Shown here: positions 34,414-41,699 of the stretch, piece by piece
How positions within the stretch are numbered: the first letter of the stretch is position 1
Layout of the letters: every line of letters begins with the position of its first letter
NCBI GenBank assembly: GCA_934234185.1
Contig: CAKQHO010000006.1
Location: forward strand, 1-64,000
Direction of reading: 5' to 3'
DNA: 64,000 nt
DNA from: an uncultured Psychrobacillus sp.
GTDB taxonomy: Bacteria; Bacillota; Bacilli; Bacillales_A; Planococcaceae
Translations under genes and position numbers: made by a program
The notes under the pieces: generated by a model
Told to the model about the DNA's origin: nothing
The model's input: the letters and a program-made list of their open reading frames with translations, nothing else
Databases searched by the model: none

Positions 34414-35805
34414 TTGGAGCTAGTCACTATTCAATCCTATAAACACTTAGAGATCTATCAGCATGAATGGTCGACCATATTGCAGACTAGGGGAAATAAA
34501 AATCCTTTCTTGGAATATGAGTTCTTTTCAAATTGGTGGAAGTCATTCGGCCATTCTAAAGAAATAATCGTATATGCAGTGAAAGAGAATACCAGAATAA
34601 TAGCCTTCTTCCCCTTTCAAAAATCACTTCAATCTAACGTCACCATTTTTCAATTTGCTGGCTTTCCCCAGGCTCTTTTTGGTGGGGTAGTTATTGATTC
34701 TAAGAATATAGATCGTGTATTTATGTATTTATTCGATACGCTTATAACTACATATAAGCATTGTATTTTTGAACTGGAAGGTTTTATAGATCACGAACAA
34801 GCGAGTAAGCTTTCAACATACTTACTTGCTAGAAATAGTAAGAAGAAGATAACGGAGAGCACCATTCCCAGCCTATCTACACCACTTTTACCACACTTCT
34901 CCTTCTCATTTAATAAGGAAAGACGTCTTATAGAAAGTATGGGAGAACTAGTAATTAGACAAGGTGAGTTAAAGGATATCCAAGCGTTCTTAGTTGAAAC
35001 CCCTGTAGAAGAGCAGCAATTGCTTTGGAATTTGGCAAAAGAGGGCAGCCATAGGTTTCGAGTACATATCCAACTTCTTCAGCATCATGAGGAAACAATT
35101 GCTTTTTCCTATGGTCTTGTCTGTAGAGGGGAGTATGTCGGATATGAGGGCTTTAGTCAAAATGAGTTTAAAATCTTTCAACCTGAAAGGATTCTTCTTG
35201 AAGAAAAAGTTCTTAAAAACCAGGCGTTATATTCAACTTTTTACAATTATTCACTCCCAAAAATAACGAACACTTATCAAACCACTGTGTTAAAGAATAT
35301 TGCCTTTTCCTCAGGAACATTTTTAGCAAGGTTCGTTTTGAAAAACAGAAAATTTCATGTAACCAGGTTACCTGCTAAAGTAGAACAATCACCGCAGCAA
35401 TTAGGAAAACTAAATAAAAAGCAAATAATGCTTGCAAGGCTAAGTGGTATCAAATTAAATGTCCGAAACCATTATAAAAAATTCTCTAGCCAGGAATATC
35501 AAGGATTAGGGGCTATGGAAAATAGAAAATATATCCTTTCTAAAATTGCTAATGGTTATGAGGGATTTTATGATAAGCAATCAAATCACTGCTTTTGGGT
35601 AAACCAACAGGCAATAATTCTAGACAATTACTATCAGACATTGGAAGAACATTCGGTATTTCTCTTAGATTGGGAGCAGGAGGACTTAGAAAAGATACTC
35701 TCTTTTGTGCAAAGCTACTATCAACCGAGACATATTTATCTAACCGTTCGACCAAAGGATAAGATAAATAAAAAAAAGCTAAAGCTATTTGGTTTTCAGA
35801 TGTAA
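34414..35805 (+). CDS. BioF2-like acyltransferase, paralogue of the 30.7-kb gene
   Basis: A 463-residue protein with the same plan as the gene at 30679: KNPFLEYEFFSNWWKSFG and RIIAFFPF at the N-terminus, then a degenerate GNAT_6 core and a C-terminal extension. The central active region is shorter and more diverged. It begins at TTG (34414) after GGAGGGAGAG. Duplication within the cluster suggests two related decorations of the polymer; the donor is unknown. Confidence 0.75.
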   Translation: MELVTIQSYKHLEIYQHEWSTILQTRGNKNPFLEYEFFSNWWKSFGHSKEIIVYAVKENTRIIAFFPFQKSLQSNVTIFQFAGFPQALFGGVVIDSKNIDRVFMYLFDTLITTYKHCIFELEGFIDHEQASKLSTYLLARNSKKKITESTIPSLSTPLLPHFSFSFNKERRLIESMGELVIRQGELKDIQAFLVETPVEEQQLLWNLAKEGSHRFRVHIQLLQHHEETIAFSYGLVCRGEYVGYEGFSQNEFKIFQPERILLEEKVLKNQALYSTFYNYSLPKITNTYQTTVLKNIAFSSGTFLARFVLKNRKFHVTRLPAKVEQSPQQLGKLNKKQIMLARLSGIKLNVRNHYKKFSSQEYQGLGAMENRKYILSKIANGYEGFYDKQSNHCFWVNQQAIILDNYYQTLEEHSVFLLDWEQEDLEKILSFVQSYYQPRHIYLTVRPKDKINKKKLKLFGFQM

Positions 35806-35865
35806 GTCTTAATCGGAGATTCATATAGTAATTGATAATCTATGGTATGAAAATATAAAGAGAAG

Positions 35866-36618
35866 GTGCCTTTTATCATTCTAATTGAAAGAAAATGTCT
35901 TCTATTTAAATTGAATAGTTATTATTTTACATCGGAAAATCTCAAAATGGATTTGGTCGATATTAATGGGTTTTCCCATTCAGTTCTTACCGAACAGCTT
36001 CCAAATATGGATACCTTGCATATTAATCTATTAGAAACAGAGGAAAACCTTTTCCATGCTTTGCACAAGAAAAATAGAAAGCAGATAAAAAATGCACAAA
36101 CCAGAGATTTTACGGTAGAAGTGATCACCAGTCCAACTAAGGAGGATTTGAAGAAATTTCAAAAATTATATAATGAGTTTGCAAGGGGAAAAAAAACCTA
36201 TACTTGCAATGCGTATCATATGGATACAATGTATAGATTAATCAAGCAGGATGCACTCGTGCTGACAAAATTAAAAAATAATGTAGGTGAAACGCTTTGC
36301 TATCGTATATATGTAACTGACGGAAATACAGTGATGTCTCTCTATTCTTTATCACTTTATCGTGAGAGGACAATACCCGAGGAAAAACGTCTTTTAAGTG
36401 AAGCGAGTAGATACTTACTATGGAGTAATATTCTTTATTTTAAAAAGACAAATCATAAAATATACGATATGGGTGGTTTAACGGACAATCCCAATATACG
36501 AAGCTTTAAAATGGAGTTTGGTGGAAGTTTATCGCAGGTGTATTCAGGATATGCTGCAAACTCAGGAAGAGGGAAGCTTGTATTGTGGTTAAGGAGAATG
36601 ACAATGAGGAAGGGATGA
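35866..36618 (+). CDS. FemAB-like acyltransferase
   Basis: A 250-residue protein matching the C-terminal half of FemAB/peptidoglycan-bridge-type transferases: HALHKKNRKQIKNA, then ...KFQKLYNEFARGKKTY... and YDMGGLTDNPNIRSFKMEFGG, the conserved FK.xFGG end of the family. Likely decorates the polymer or a lipid intermediate. The start is uncertain: GTG at 35866 lies too near AGAAGG; ATC or ATT codons at 35875-35880 have better spacing. Confidence 0.75.
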   Translation: MPFIILIERKCLLFKLNSYYFTSENLKMDLVDINGFSHSVLTEQLPNMDTLHINLLETEENLFHALHKKNRKQIKNAQTRDFTVEVITSPTKEDLKKFQKLYNEFARGKKTYTCNAYHMDTMYRLIKQDALVLTKLKNNVGETLCYRIYVTDGNTVMSLYSLSLYRERTIPEEKRLLSEASRYLLWSNILYFKKTNHKIYDMGGLTDNPNIRSFKMEFGGSLSQVYSGYAANSGRGKLVLWLRRMTMRKG

Positions 36619-36622
36619 AGTA

Positions 36623-37585
36623 CTGGGAGCTATTATTATTTCCTTAGATATGGAACTAAATTGGGGAGTACACGATGTTTTCACGCTAGATAATTATGGA
36701 ACAAATTTACTTGGTTCACGTCGGGTGATTCCTCAATTGCTCCAGTTGTTTACTAGGTATGAAACTCATGTGACTTGGGCTATAGTTGGTATGTTATATT
36801 GTAAAAACAAAAAAGAATTAGAGGAAAGGTTACAGAATATAGATATCACTTATGATGATCCGACCCTTTCACCTTATCACATTTTAAAGCAAGTAGGAGA
36901 AAACGAATGGAACGATCCTTATCATTATGCCTCCTCTTTAATTGAAATGATTAGAAAGACAAAGAACCAGGAAGTTGGTACTCATACCTTCACTCATTTT
37001 TATTGTTTAGAGGAAGGGCAGAATTCTGCTGATTTTGAAAAGGATCTATTGGCAGCACGGGAGGTAGATCAAGAAGTTACCTCTTTAGTCTTTCCAAGAA
37101 ATCAAACAAATGAAGACTATCTAAAGGTTTGTGAAAGACATGGTATTTTAGCGTATCGTGGGAATGAAAAACACTGGATTTATAAAGCCTTTAATAAGAA
37201 AAATAATACACCAGTGAAACGAATTCTACGATTGACCGATGCCTACATTAACCTAACTGGTCATCATAACTATAGCTTGAGCAGCATATCGACTAAACCT
37301 ATTGTGAATATACCTTCTAGTAGATTTCTTCGACCATATAATAAGCGATTGAAAGTCTTAGAAGGACTAAGGTTGAGGAGGATTAAAAATGGCCTTACAT
37401 ATGCTGCAAAAACGAATAGCTATTATCATTTATGGTGGCATCCTCACAATTTCGGAAGAGATATAACTGAAAATCTTTTGTTTCTAGAAGAGATTTTAAA
37501 GCATGTGGATTATTTAAAAAAAGAGTACAATTTCCAATCGCTTCATATGAAGGATGTAACAGATATTATAAAGATAACCTCTTAA
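36623..37585 (+). CDS. polysaccharide deacetylase family protein, CTG start
   Basis: About 320 residues of the NodB-homology fold. The N-terminus aligns only if it starts at CTG (36623): LGAIIISLDMELNWG, where relatives have MGALIISLDFELYWG. The metal motif EVGTHTFTHFYC supplies the two His (H-x3-H), and LVFPRNQ follows. It would remove acetyl groups from the polymer. GAGGAAGGG precedes the CTG by 8 nt; the first ATG (36650) would cut the first strand. Last gene of the cluster. Confidence 0.8.
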   Translation: MGAIIISLDMELNWGVHDVFTLDNYGTNLLGSRRVIPQLLQLFTRYETHVTWAIVGMLYCKNKKELEERLQNIDITYDDPTLSPYHILKQVGENEWNDPYHYASSLIEMIRKTKNQEVGTHTFTHFYCLEEGQNSADFEKDLLAAREVDQEVTSLVFPRNQTNEDYLKVCERHGILAYRGNEKHWIYKAFNKKNNTPVKRILRLTDAYINLTGHHNYSLSSISTKPIVNIPSSRFLRPYNKRLKVLEGLRLRRIKNGLTYAAKTNSYYHLWWHPHNFGRDITENLLFLEEILKHVDYLKKEYNFQSLHMKDVTDIIKITS

Positions 37586-37596
37586 GAGTAAGCCTG

Positions 37597-37624
37597 TCGC
37601 CAAAGATCAATTATGATCCTTGGC
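37597..37624 (+). terminator. hairpin after the exopolysaccharide operon
   Basis: CGCCAAAGATCA paired with TGATCCTTGGCG around a short AT loop. No clear U-run follows, so termination efficiency is uncertain. Confidence 0.5.
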
Positions 37625-37801
37625 GATATGTTTGTGTCCAGGATTTTTACTAGAACATTGCTTTGCTAAAAAGCGGACTAATGGTGCGACAGACTTTTCT
37701 AATGCTAATATGCGCAGATTATTTTTGGAAAGCATCGTTTCAAAGTTACCTTTAAGCATTTTTCTAATACTTATATACCCAGGTAAATCGAGCAGAATCC
37801 A

Positions 37802-37810
37802 TGCTATACT
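37802..37810 (+). promoter_or_regulatory. extended -10 promoter of the exonuclease gene
   Basis: TGCTATACT (TGn plus TATACT), about 33 bp before the ATG; the -35 is poor. Confidence 0.4.
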
Positions 37811-37842
37811 AGTACGAAATAGATAGAAAAGGGTGTTGTAAA

Positions 37843-38718
37843 ATGGAACAGGAAAAACCCCATGTACTCGTAATAGATGGAATGGCACTGCTGTTTCGAT
37901 CCTTCTTTGCTACTGCAATGAGCGGAAATTTCTTTAAAAACGAAAAAGGAATTCCAACAAATGCTGTTCAAGGCTTTGCAAGACATGTGTTAGCTGCTCA
38001 GGAAATAATGAAGCCAACTCATATGGCTATTTGTTGGGATAAAGGGATGAATACATTCCGAACGGAACTATATGATGGATATAAAGCGCATCGACCAAAA
38101 CCTGCTGATGAGCTTGTACCTCAATTTGATATGGCACAGGAGCTATCCGAGCACCTAGGCTGGCAAAACTTTGGAGTAATCGGAATGGAAGCAGATGATA
38201 CGATTGCCTCAATCACACATAAATGGCAGGACGATGCAAAGTTTACCATTGTTAGTGGCGATAAGGATTTGCTTCAATTACTGCATCCATCCACGGAGAT
38301 CGCTTTCACGAAAAAGGGATTTAGCATTTACGATATGTACAATGAGACTAGATTTTTAGAGGAGTATGGCATTTCACCTCTTTTATTCCCAGATGTAAAG
38401 GCCTTTATGGGGGATTCCAGTGATGGATATACAGGTGTGAAGGGTATTGGACCAAAGACTGCGCTTCAATTAATTCAAACCTTTGGCTCTGTGGAAAGTG
38501 TACTAGAATCGTTACACCTGTTAAAGACAGGACATCGTACGAAAATTGAGACCGATATGGAAATGCTCAAGCTCTCCAAGCAGCTGGCAACTATACGAAG
38601 AGATGTGCCAATCGATGCAGAGCTAGAGCATTTAACGATTCAGGATATAGATTCATCTAAGATGGACTTCTTGTTTGATCAAGGATATACCATTTTAGCA
38701 AGACAGCTGCAGCGTTAG
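37843..38718 (+). CDS. ypcP: 5'-3' exonuclease (YpcP-like)
   Basis: A 291-residue member of the FEN/Pol I 5'-nuclease family acting on RNA primers and flaps. Seen: VIDGMALLFRSFFAT (metal Asp), ICWDKGMNTFRTELYDGYKAHRP, GMEADDTIASI, VSGDKDLLQLL and FMGDSSDGYTGVKGIGPKTALQLI (helix-hairpin-helix). Length and motifs are complete. AAAAGGGTG precedes the ATG by about 8 nt. Convergent with the next gene; their stop codons overlap (TTAG). Confidence 0.93.
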   Translation: MEQEKPHVLVIDGMALLFRSFFATAMSGNFFKNEKGIPTNAVQGFARHVLAAQEIMKPTHMAICWDKGMNTFRTELYDGYKAHRPKPADELVPQFDMAQELSEHLGWQNFGVIGMEADDTIASITHKWQDDAKFTIVSGDKDLLQLLHPSTEIAFTKKGFSIYDMYNETRFLEEYGISPLLFPDVKAFMGDSSDGYTGVKGIGPKTALQLIQTFGSVESVLESLHLLKTGHRTKIETDMEMLKLSKQLATIRRDVPIDAELEHLTIQDIDSSKMDFLFDQGYTILARQLQR

Positions 38719-39230
38719 CTTGCTGGCGGAACAAATTTAACAAAGGTCAGGATAGGGGCATTCTCTTGATAGCTAACTCTTCTAATTACACTCTCCCGGT
38801 TTCGACCTCCATTGTCGTGAATAAATAAGAAGATTTCATCTTTTACCTTTTCATAGCCGATGCAAGGAACCCAATGATAGGAAAAAGTAAATGTGCCTTT
38901 GCGTCTGAAGGCAAAATAGCGGTCATATTTTAAGGCAACAGGTCGACCTTCATCTATCTGCTTGATTGCATCATGGACATTACACTTCGAAATGCACCAA
39001 GTAGGGCCGAGCAATCTTCTCATTTTTCTTAAGAAGCGGCCGGTGAATAGACCTATTCTAGTTCCACCAAGCAACTTGTACAATTCATTCACTTGATAGG
39101 AATAAGTGTCCGGCTGCATATAATTTAAAAGCACATAGGCTGTTACTGGTCCACATGCCGACGATTGTAGCTTTGGATGAATGGATGAATCATATTGGGA
39201 CATTCCTTTTACAGGTAGTGTTATCTTCAA
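38715..39230 (-). CDS. C39-like peptidase-family protein
   Basis: A 171-residue papain-like protein. The catalytic set is Cys in SSACGPVTAYVLL (about residue 26), His in SYHWVPCIGY (about 118) and Asp/Asn in FIHDNGGRNRE (about 138-140), matching the Peptidase_C39_2 type. No signal peptide is clear. An AGGAGG site sits just before the ATG. Its stop overlaps that of the exonuclease gene, leaving no room for a terminator between them. Substrate unknown. Confidence 0.8.
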   Translation of the reverse strand: MKITLPVKGMSQYDSSIHPKLQSSACGPVTAYVLLNYMQPDTYSYQVNELYKLLGGTRIGLFTGRFLRKMRRLLGPTWCISKCNVHDAIKQIDEGRPVALKYDRYFAFRRKGTFTFSYHWVPCIGYEKVKDEIFLFIHDNGGRNRESVIRRVSYQENAPILTFVKFVPPAS

Positions 39231-39318
39231 AGTTTTTCCTCCTTTACAGGGGATTGTTTTTATTTTACTAAATGTTTAGCAGAAAGCATATTAAGACGAT
39301 ACACAGGGGGAATGGGAC

Positions 39319-40572
39319 ATGATCAAACTATTAGAGGACAAGGATTATTTACACGCTGCTCATCTAGCTTCTCTTGCATATCCTGGGATGGATAGTCAAA
39401 CGCCAGCAAAAAGAGAAGAGCTTGCAGAAAGACTGAAGAAAGAGCAGGAAACAGAGAATCATATACGTTTTTATGGGTATTTTGATGAAGAAGAGAAGCT
39501 CAAGGGGATGTACCGAATAAGCGATTTTACGATGAATTTAAATGGTAAGCTGGAGCGGATACTCGGTATTGGAATGGTAGCTGTCCATTTATTACATAAA
39601 AAAGAGAGAATTGCCTTTAATCTGCTTGCGGATTTTCATGAGCAGGCTAGGAAAGAAGGGGTGGGATTAGTTGCGCTTTATCCATTCAATCCAAGCTTTT
39701 ACCGAAAGATGGGCTATGGTTACGGTCCTTTGAAGTATGAGTACACAATCAAGCCAGATACCATCATTACTGACGGAGTAAAAGATAATATTCGATATTT
39801 AGATGCAGCAGACGAGGAAAAAATGGTAGCGCTTTTTGACGAGTACGCCAGCAATAATCATGGGATGATCCAACGAACCTGGAGTGAAAGGCAGCACATT
39901 AAAAATGGGGCGGCCCATTATGTAGGGGTTGAAATAGAAGGAGTGCTAGTAGGGGCTTTAGCGTTTTCTTTAAAGAAGGTAAGTGAGGATAACTTTTTAC
40001 ATCAACGAATGTATGTTCATGAGTGGTACTGGAGCAGTGTGGAAGGTTATAGACAGCTAGCTGCTTGGCTACATTCTCAGCAGGATCAGGTATATCGCAT
40101 CGTACTTCGCACATTTGACACATCCTTTATTTATACGCTAACAAATCCTTCAAATGGCTCTAACAGACTCATACCGAGTGTGTATCATGAATCAGCTACT
40201 GTGGGATCTGGCTTAATGTACCGTATCGTCAATATTCCAGTTTTTGTACAAGCCTTACAGAATACGTTGCAAACTCCCGCTCCAACAGAACAATTTCTCA
40301 TGAGAGTGGAGGATACATTTATTCCAGAACAGGCTGGGATCTATGAGATGTCCTTCGATGGTGACAGTTGGAGTGCATTGAAAATACAAGATACTAAAGA
40401 AGAAATACTTTTCAACATTGCAATCCAAGAGTTAAGTGCTTGGTTGATGGGCTGCACCTCTCTTGAAGAGCTGTCTAAATATGGGATTGTTGAGGTAGAT
40501 GTCCAAACAGCTATCCAGTTGGACAACTGGTTAAAGCCAAGAAAATCACCTATTTGCTTGACGAACTTTTAA
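39319..40572 (+). CDS. Eis-like GNAT acetyltransferase
   Basis: A 417-residue three-domain acetyltransferase of the Eis family. An N-terminal GNAT domain (MVAVHLLHKKERIAFNLLADFHEQARKEGVGLVALYPFNPSFYRKMGYGY) with a degenerate acetyl-CoA loop, a second GNAT-like domain, and a C-terminal SCP2-like domain ending near TAIQLDNWLKPR. Relatives acetylate amines including aminoglycosides, but the natural substrate here is unknown. Start ATG behind a GGGGGAATGG-type site. Confidence 0.85.
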   Translation: MIKLLEDKDYLHAAHLASLAYPGMDSQTPAKREELAERLKKEQETENHIRFYGYFDEEEKLKGMYRISDFTMNLNGKLERILGIGMVAVHLLHKKERIAFNLLADFHEQARKEGVGLVALYPFNPSFYRKMGYGYGPLKYEYTIKPDTIITDGVKDNIRYLDAADEEKMVALFDEYASNNHGMIQRTWSERQHIKNGAAHYVGVEIEGVLVGALAFSLKKVSEDNFLHQRMYVHEWYWSSVEGYRQLAAWLHSQQDQVYRIVLRTFDTSFIYTLTNPSNGSNRLIPSVYHESATVGSGLMYRIVNIPVFVQALQNTLQTPAPTEQFLMRVEDTFIPEQAGIYEMSFDGDSWSALKIQDTKEEILFNIAIQELSAWLMGCTSLEELSKYGIVEVDVQTAIQLDNWLKPRKSPICLTNF

Positions 40573-40604
40573 AGGAGAATTTTTGGGGCTTGCTGATCAC
40601 ATAA

Positions 40605-40646
40605 AAATGCACGTATGATTTTATGTTTAAAATCATACGTGCATTT
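40605..40646. terminator. perfect 18-bp stem, bidirectional terminator
   Basis: Arms 40605-40622 and 40629-40646 (AAATGCACGTATGATTTT and its exact complement), 6-nt loop. It lies between convergent genes. Confidence 0.85.
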
Positions 40647-40655
40647 CAAATACTT

Positions 40656-41123
40656 CTATTTAATAGAATGTAAAGCTGTGTTATTCTCTCCTAATAAATG
40701 ATTTAGGGCAGCACGGAAATCCTTGTAGGTTTCAATTTCTACATGCAGACTTGCATACACAATTTCTTTAATAAAGCTTGGATTAAATCCTACATATATC
40801 GGTCTAATCCCCATTAAGCGCAATGAGCTGTTTAAACGGTTGATGGATAAAGCTAAGTCATTATAATCAAAGGTTTGGATATGCTCTAAGGATACCCCAG
40901 TAAAATCAAAAATAACATTCTCTACTTCTTTATGTTCGCCTATATAAGCAAGTGTCTGTGTCTCGATATTATCGAAACGTTCCTTATACATATATCCTAC
41001 GATGGGAATGAGAATTGTTTTAGGAACAATAGATGGAATGATGGGAGTAGACATTGTCATAATAATTTTTTCGAAACGAGCTATTTGTTCTTTTAGCTCA
41101 ACAATTTCCTCTTCATGGGACAT
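40656..41123 (-). CDS. STAS-domain protein (RsbR/RsbS-like)
   Basis: A 155-residue protein: short N-terminal coiled coil (EEEIVELKEQIARFEKII), then a STAS domain starting IPSIVPKTILIPIVGYM with the VENVIFDFTGV strand-turn that carries the regulatory Thr in stressosome proteins. It lacks the sensory N-terminal globin domain of RsbR. It could tune the general stress response; no rsbT or sigB gene is nearby. Monocistronic. Confidence 0.85.
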   Translation of the reverse strand: MSHEEEIVELKEQIARFEKIIMTMSTPIIPSIVPKTILIPIVGYMYKERFDNIETQTLAYIGEHKEVENVIFDFTGVSLEHIQTFDYNDLALSINRLNSSLRLMGIRPIYVGFNPSFIKEIVYASLHVEIETYKDFRAALNHLLGENNTALHSIK

Positions 41124-41183
41124 TTCGACACCTCATGTTTCTGCAGTCTCTTATCCTTGGCATTAGCGAAACAAATATAAAAT

Positions 41184-41501
41184 TTATTTTTGAGCATCTA
41201 AGAATTCGGTAACTTGTTCAGGAGATTTTGCATTTGCACTATGCAGATGTGCCTTCTTTTCTCCATTTTGATAAATAAGTAAACTTGGAATACCCATAAC
41301 TTCGTATTTTTCAGCTATTTCAGGTAGCTCATCTCTATTTAGTTCATACCATGTATATTGATTGTATTTTTCAATAATTGGATCAATAAACATTTCCATG
41401 CGTCTACAATCTGGACACCAACCTGCTTCAAATTTCACTATTACTTCTTGATCTCCAGAAATAATTTGGTTAAATTGTTCTGATGTTGTAATTTTATTCA
41501 T
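41184..41501 (-). CDS. thioredoxin-family protein, WCPDC motif
   Basis: A 105-residue cytoplasmic thioredoxin-like protein. Active-site WCPDC (about residue 30-34), cis-Pro in MGIPSLLIY. It probably reduces disulfides or acts as a thiol peroxide co-factor; YtpP of B. subtilis is similar in type. The ATG at 41501 follows GGAGG by 8 nt; the longer frame to 41711 is upstream non-coding DNA. Divergent from fadN. Confidence 0.88.
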   Translation of the reverse strand: MNKITTSEQFNQIISGDQEVIVKFEAGWCPDCRRMEMFIDPIIEKYNQYTWYELNRDELPEIAEKYEVMGIPSLLIYQNGEKKAHLHSANAKSPEQVTEFLDAQK

Positions 41502-41632
41502 ATCATATACCTCCGTTGAATTATATAAACAGTTTACACTGTTTCTGAATAAGGAGGAAGAAAAATGTCTTAAAATGTTCATTTTATTATTGCGAAAATT
41601 TAAATATTGCACTAGAATAATAGATATAGAAA

Positions 41633-41660
41633 TTGCTTCTATTTTTTTTGTGAATAAAAT
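41633..41660 (+). promoter_or_regulatory. promoter of the fadNAE operon
   Basis: TTGCTT (41633-41638), 16-bp spacer, TAAAAT (41655-41660), directly overlapped by the FadR-like box. A second possible promoter, TTGCGA-17-TAGAAT, lies at 41590-41618. Confidence 0.5.
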
Positions 41661-41677
41661 GAATGAGCGTTCATTCA
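41660..41677. promoter_or_regulatory. FadR-like operator
   Basis: TGAATGA-GCGT-TCATTCA is a perfect 7-bp dyad with a 4-bp centre, matching the Bacillus FadR (YsiA) consensus TGAATGAMTANTCATTCA. It overlaps the promoter start region 23 bp before the fadN start, so FadR should repress the operon until long-chain acyl-CoA is bound. Confidence 0.8.
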
Positions 41678-41699
41678 AGACGAAGGGGAGGCTTTGCAA

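Noticed and set aside
37607..37888. Reverse-strand frame of up to 93 residues between the exopolysaccharide cluster and ypcP
   Set aside because: Only about 43 residues (from MLSKNN) could be coding; the ribosome site is poorly spaced and its 3' end is simply the hairpin at 37597-37624. The plus-strand frame at 37620-37826 overlaps it and has no better support.
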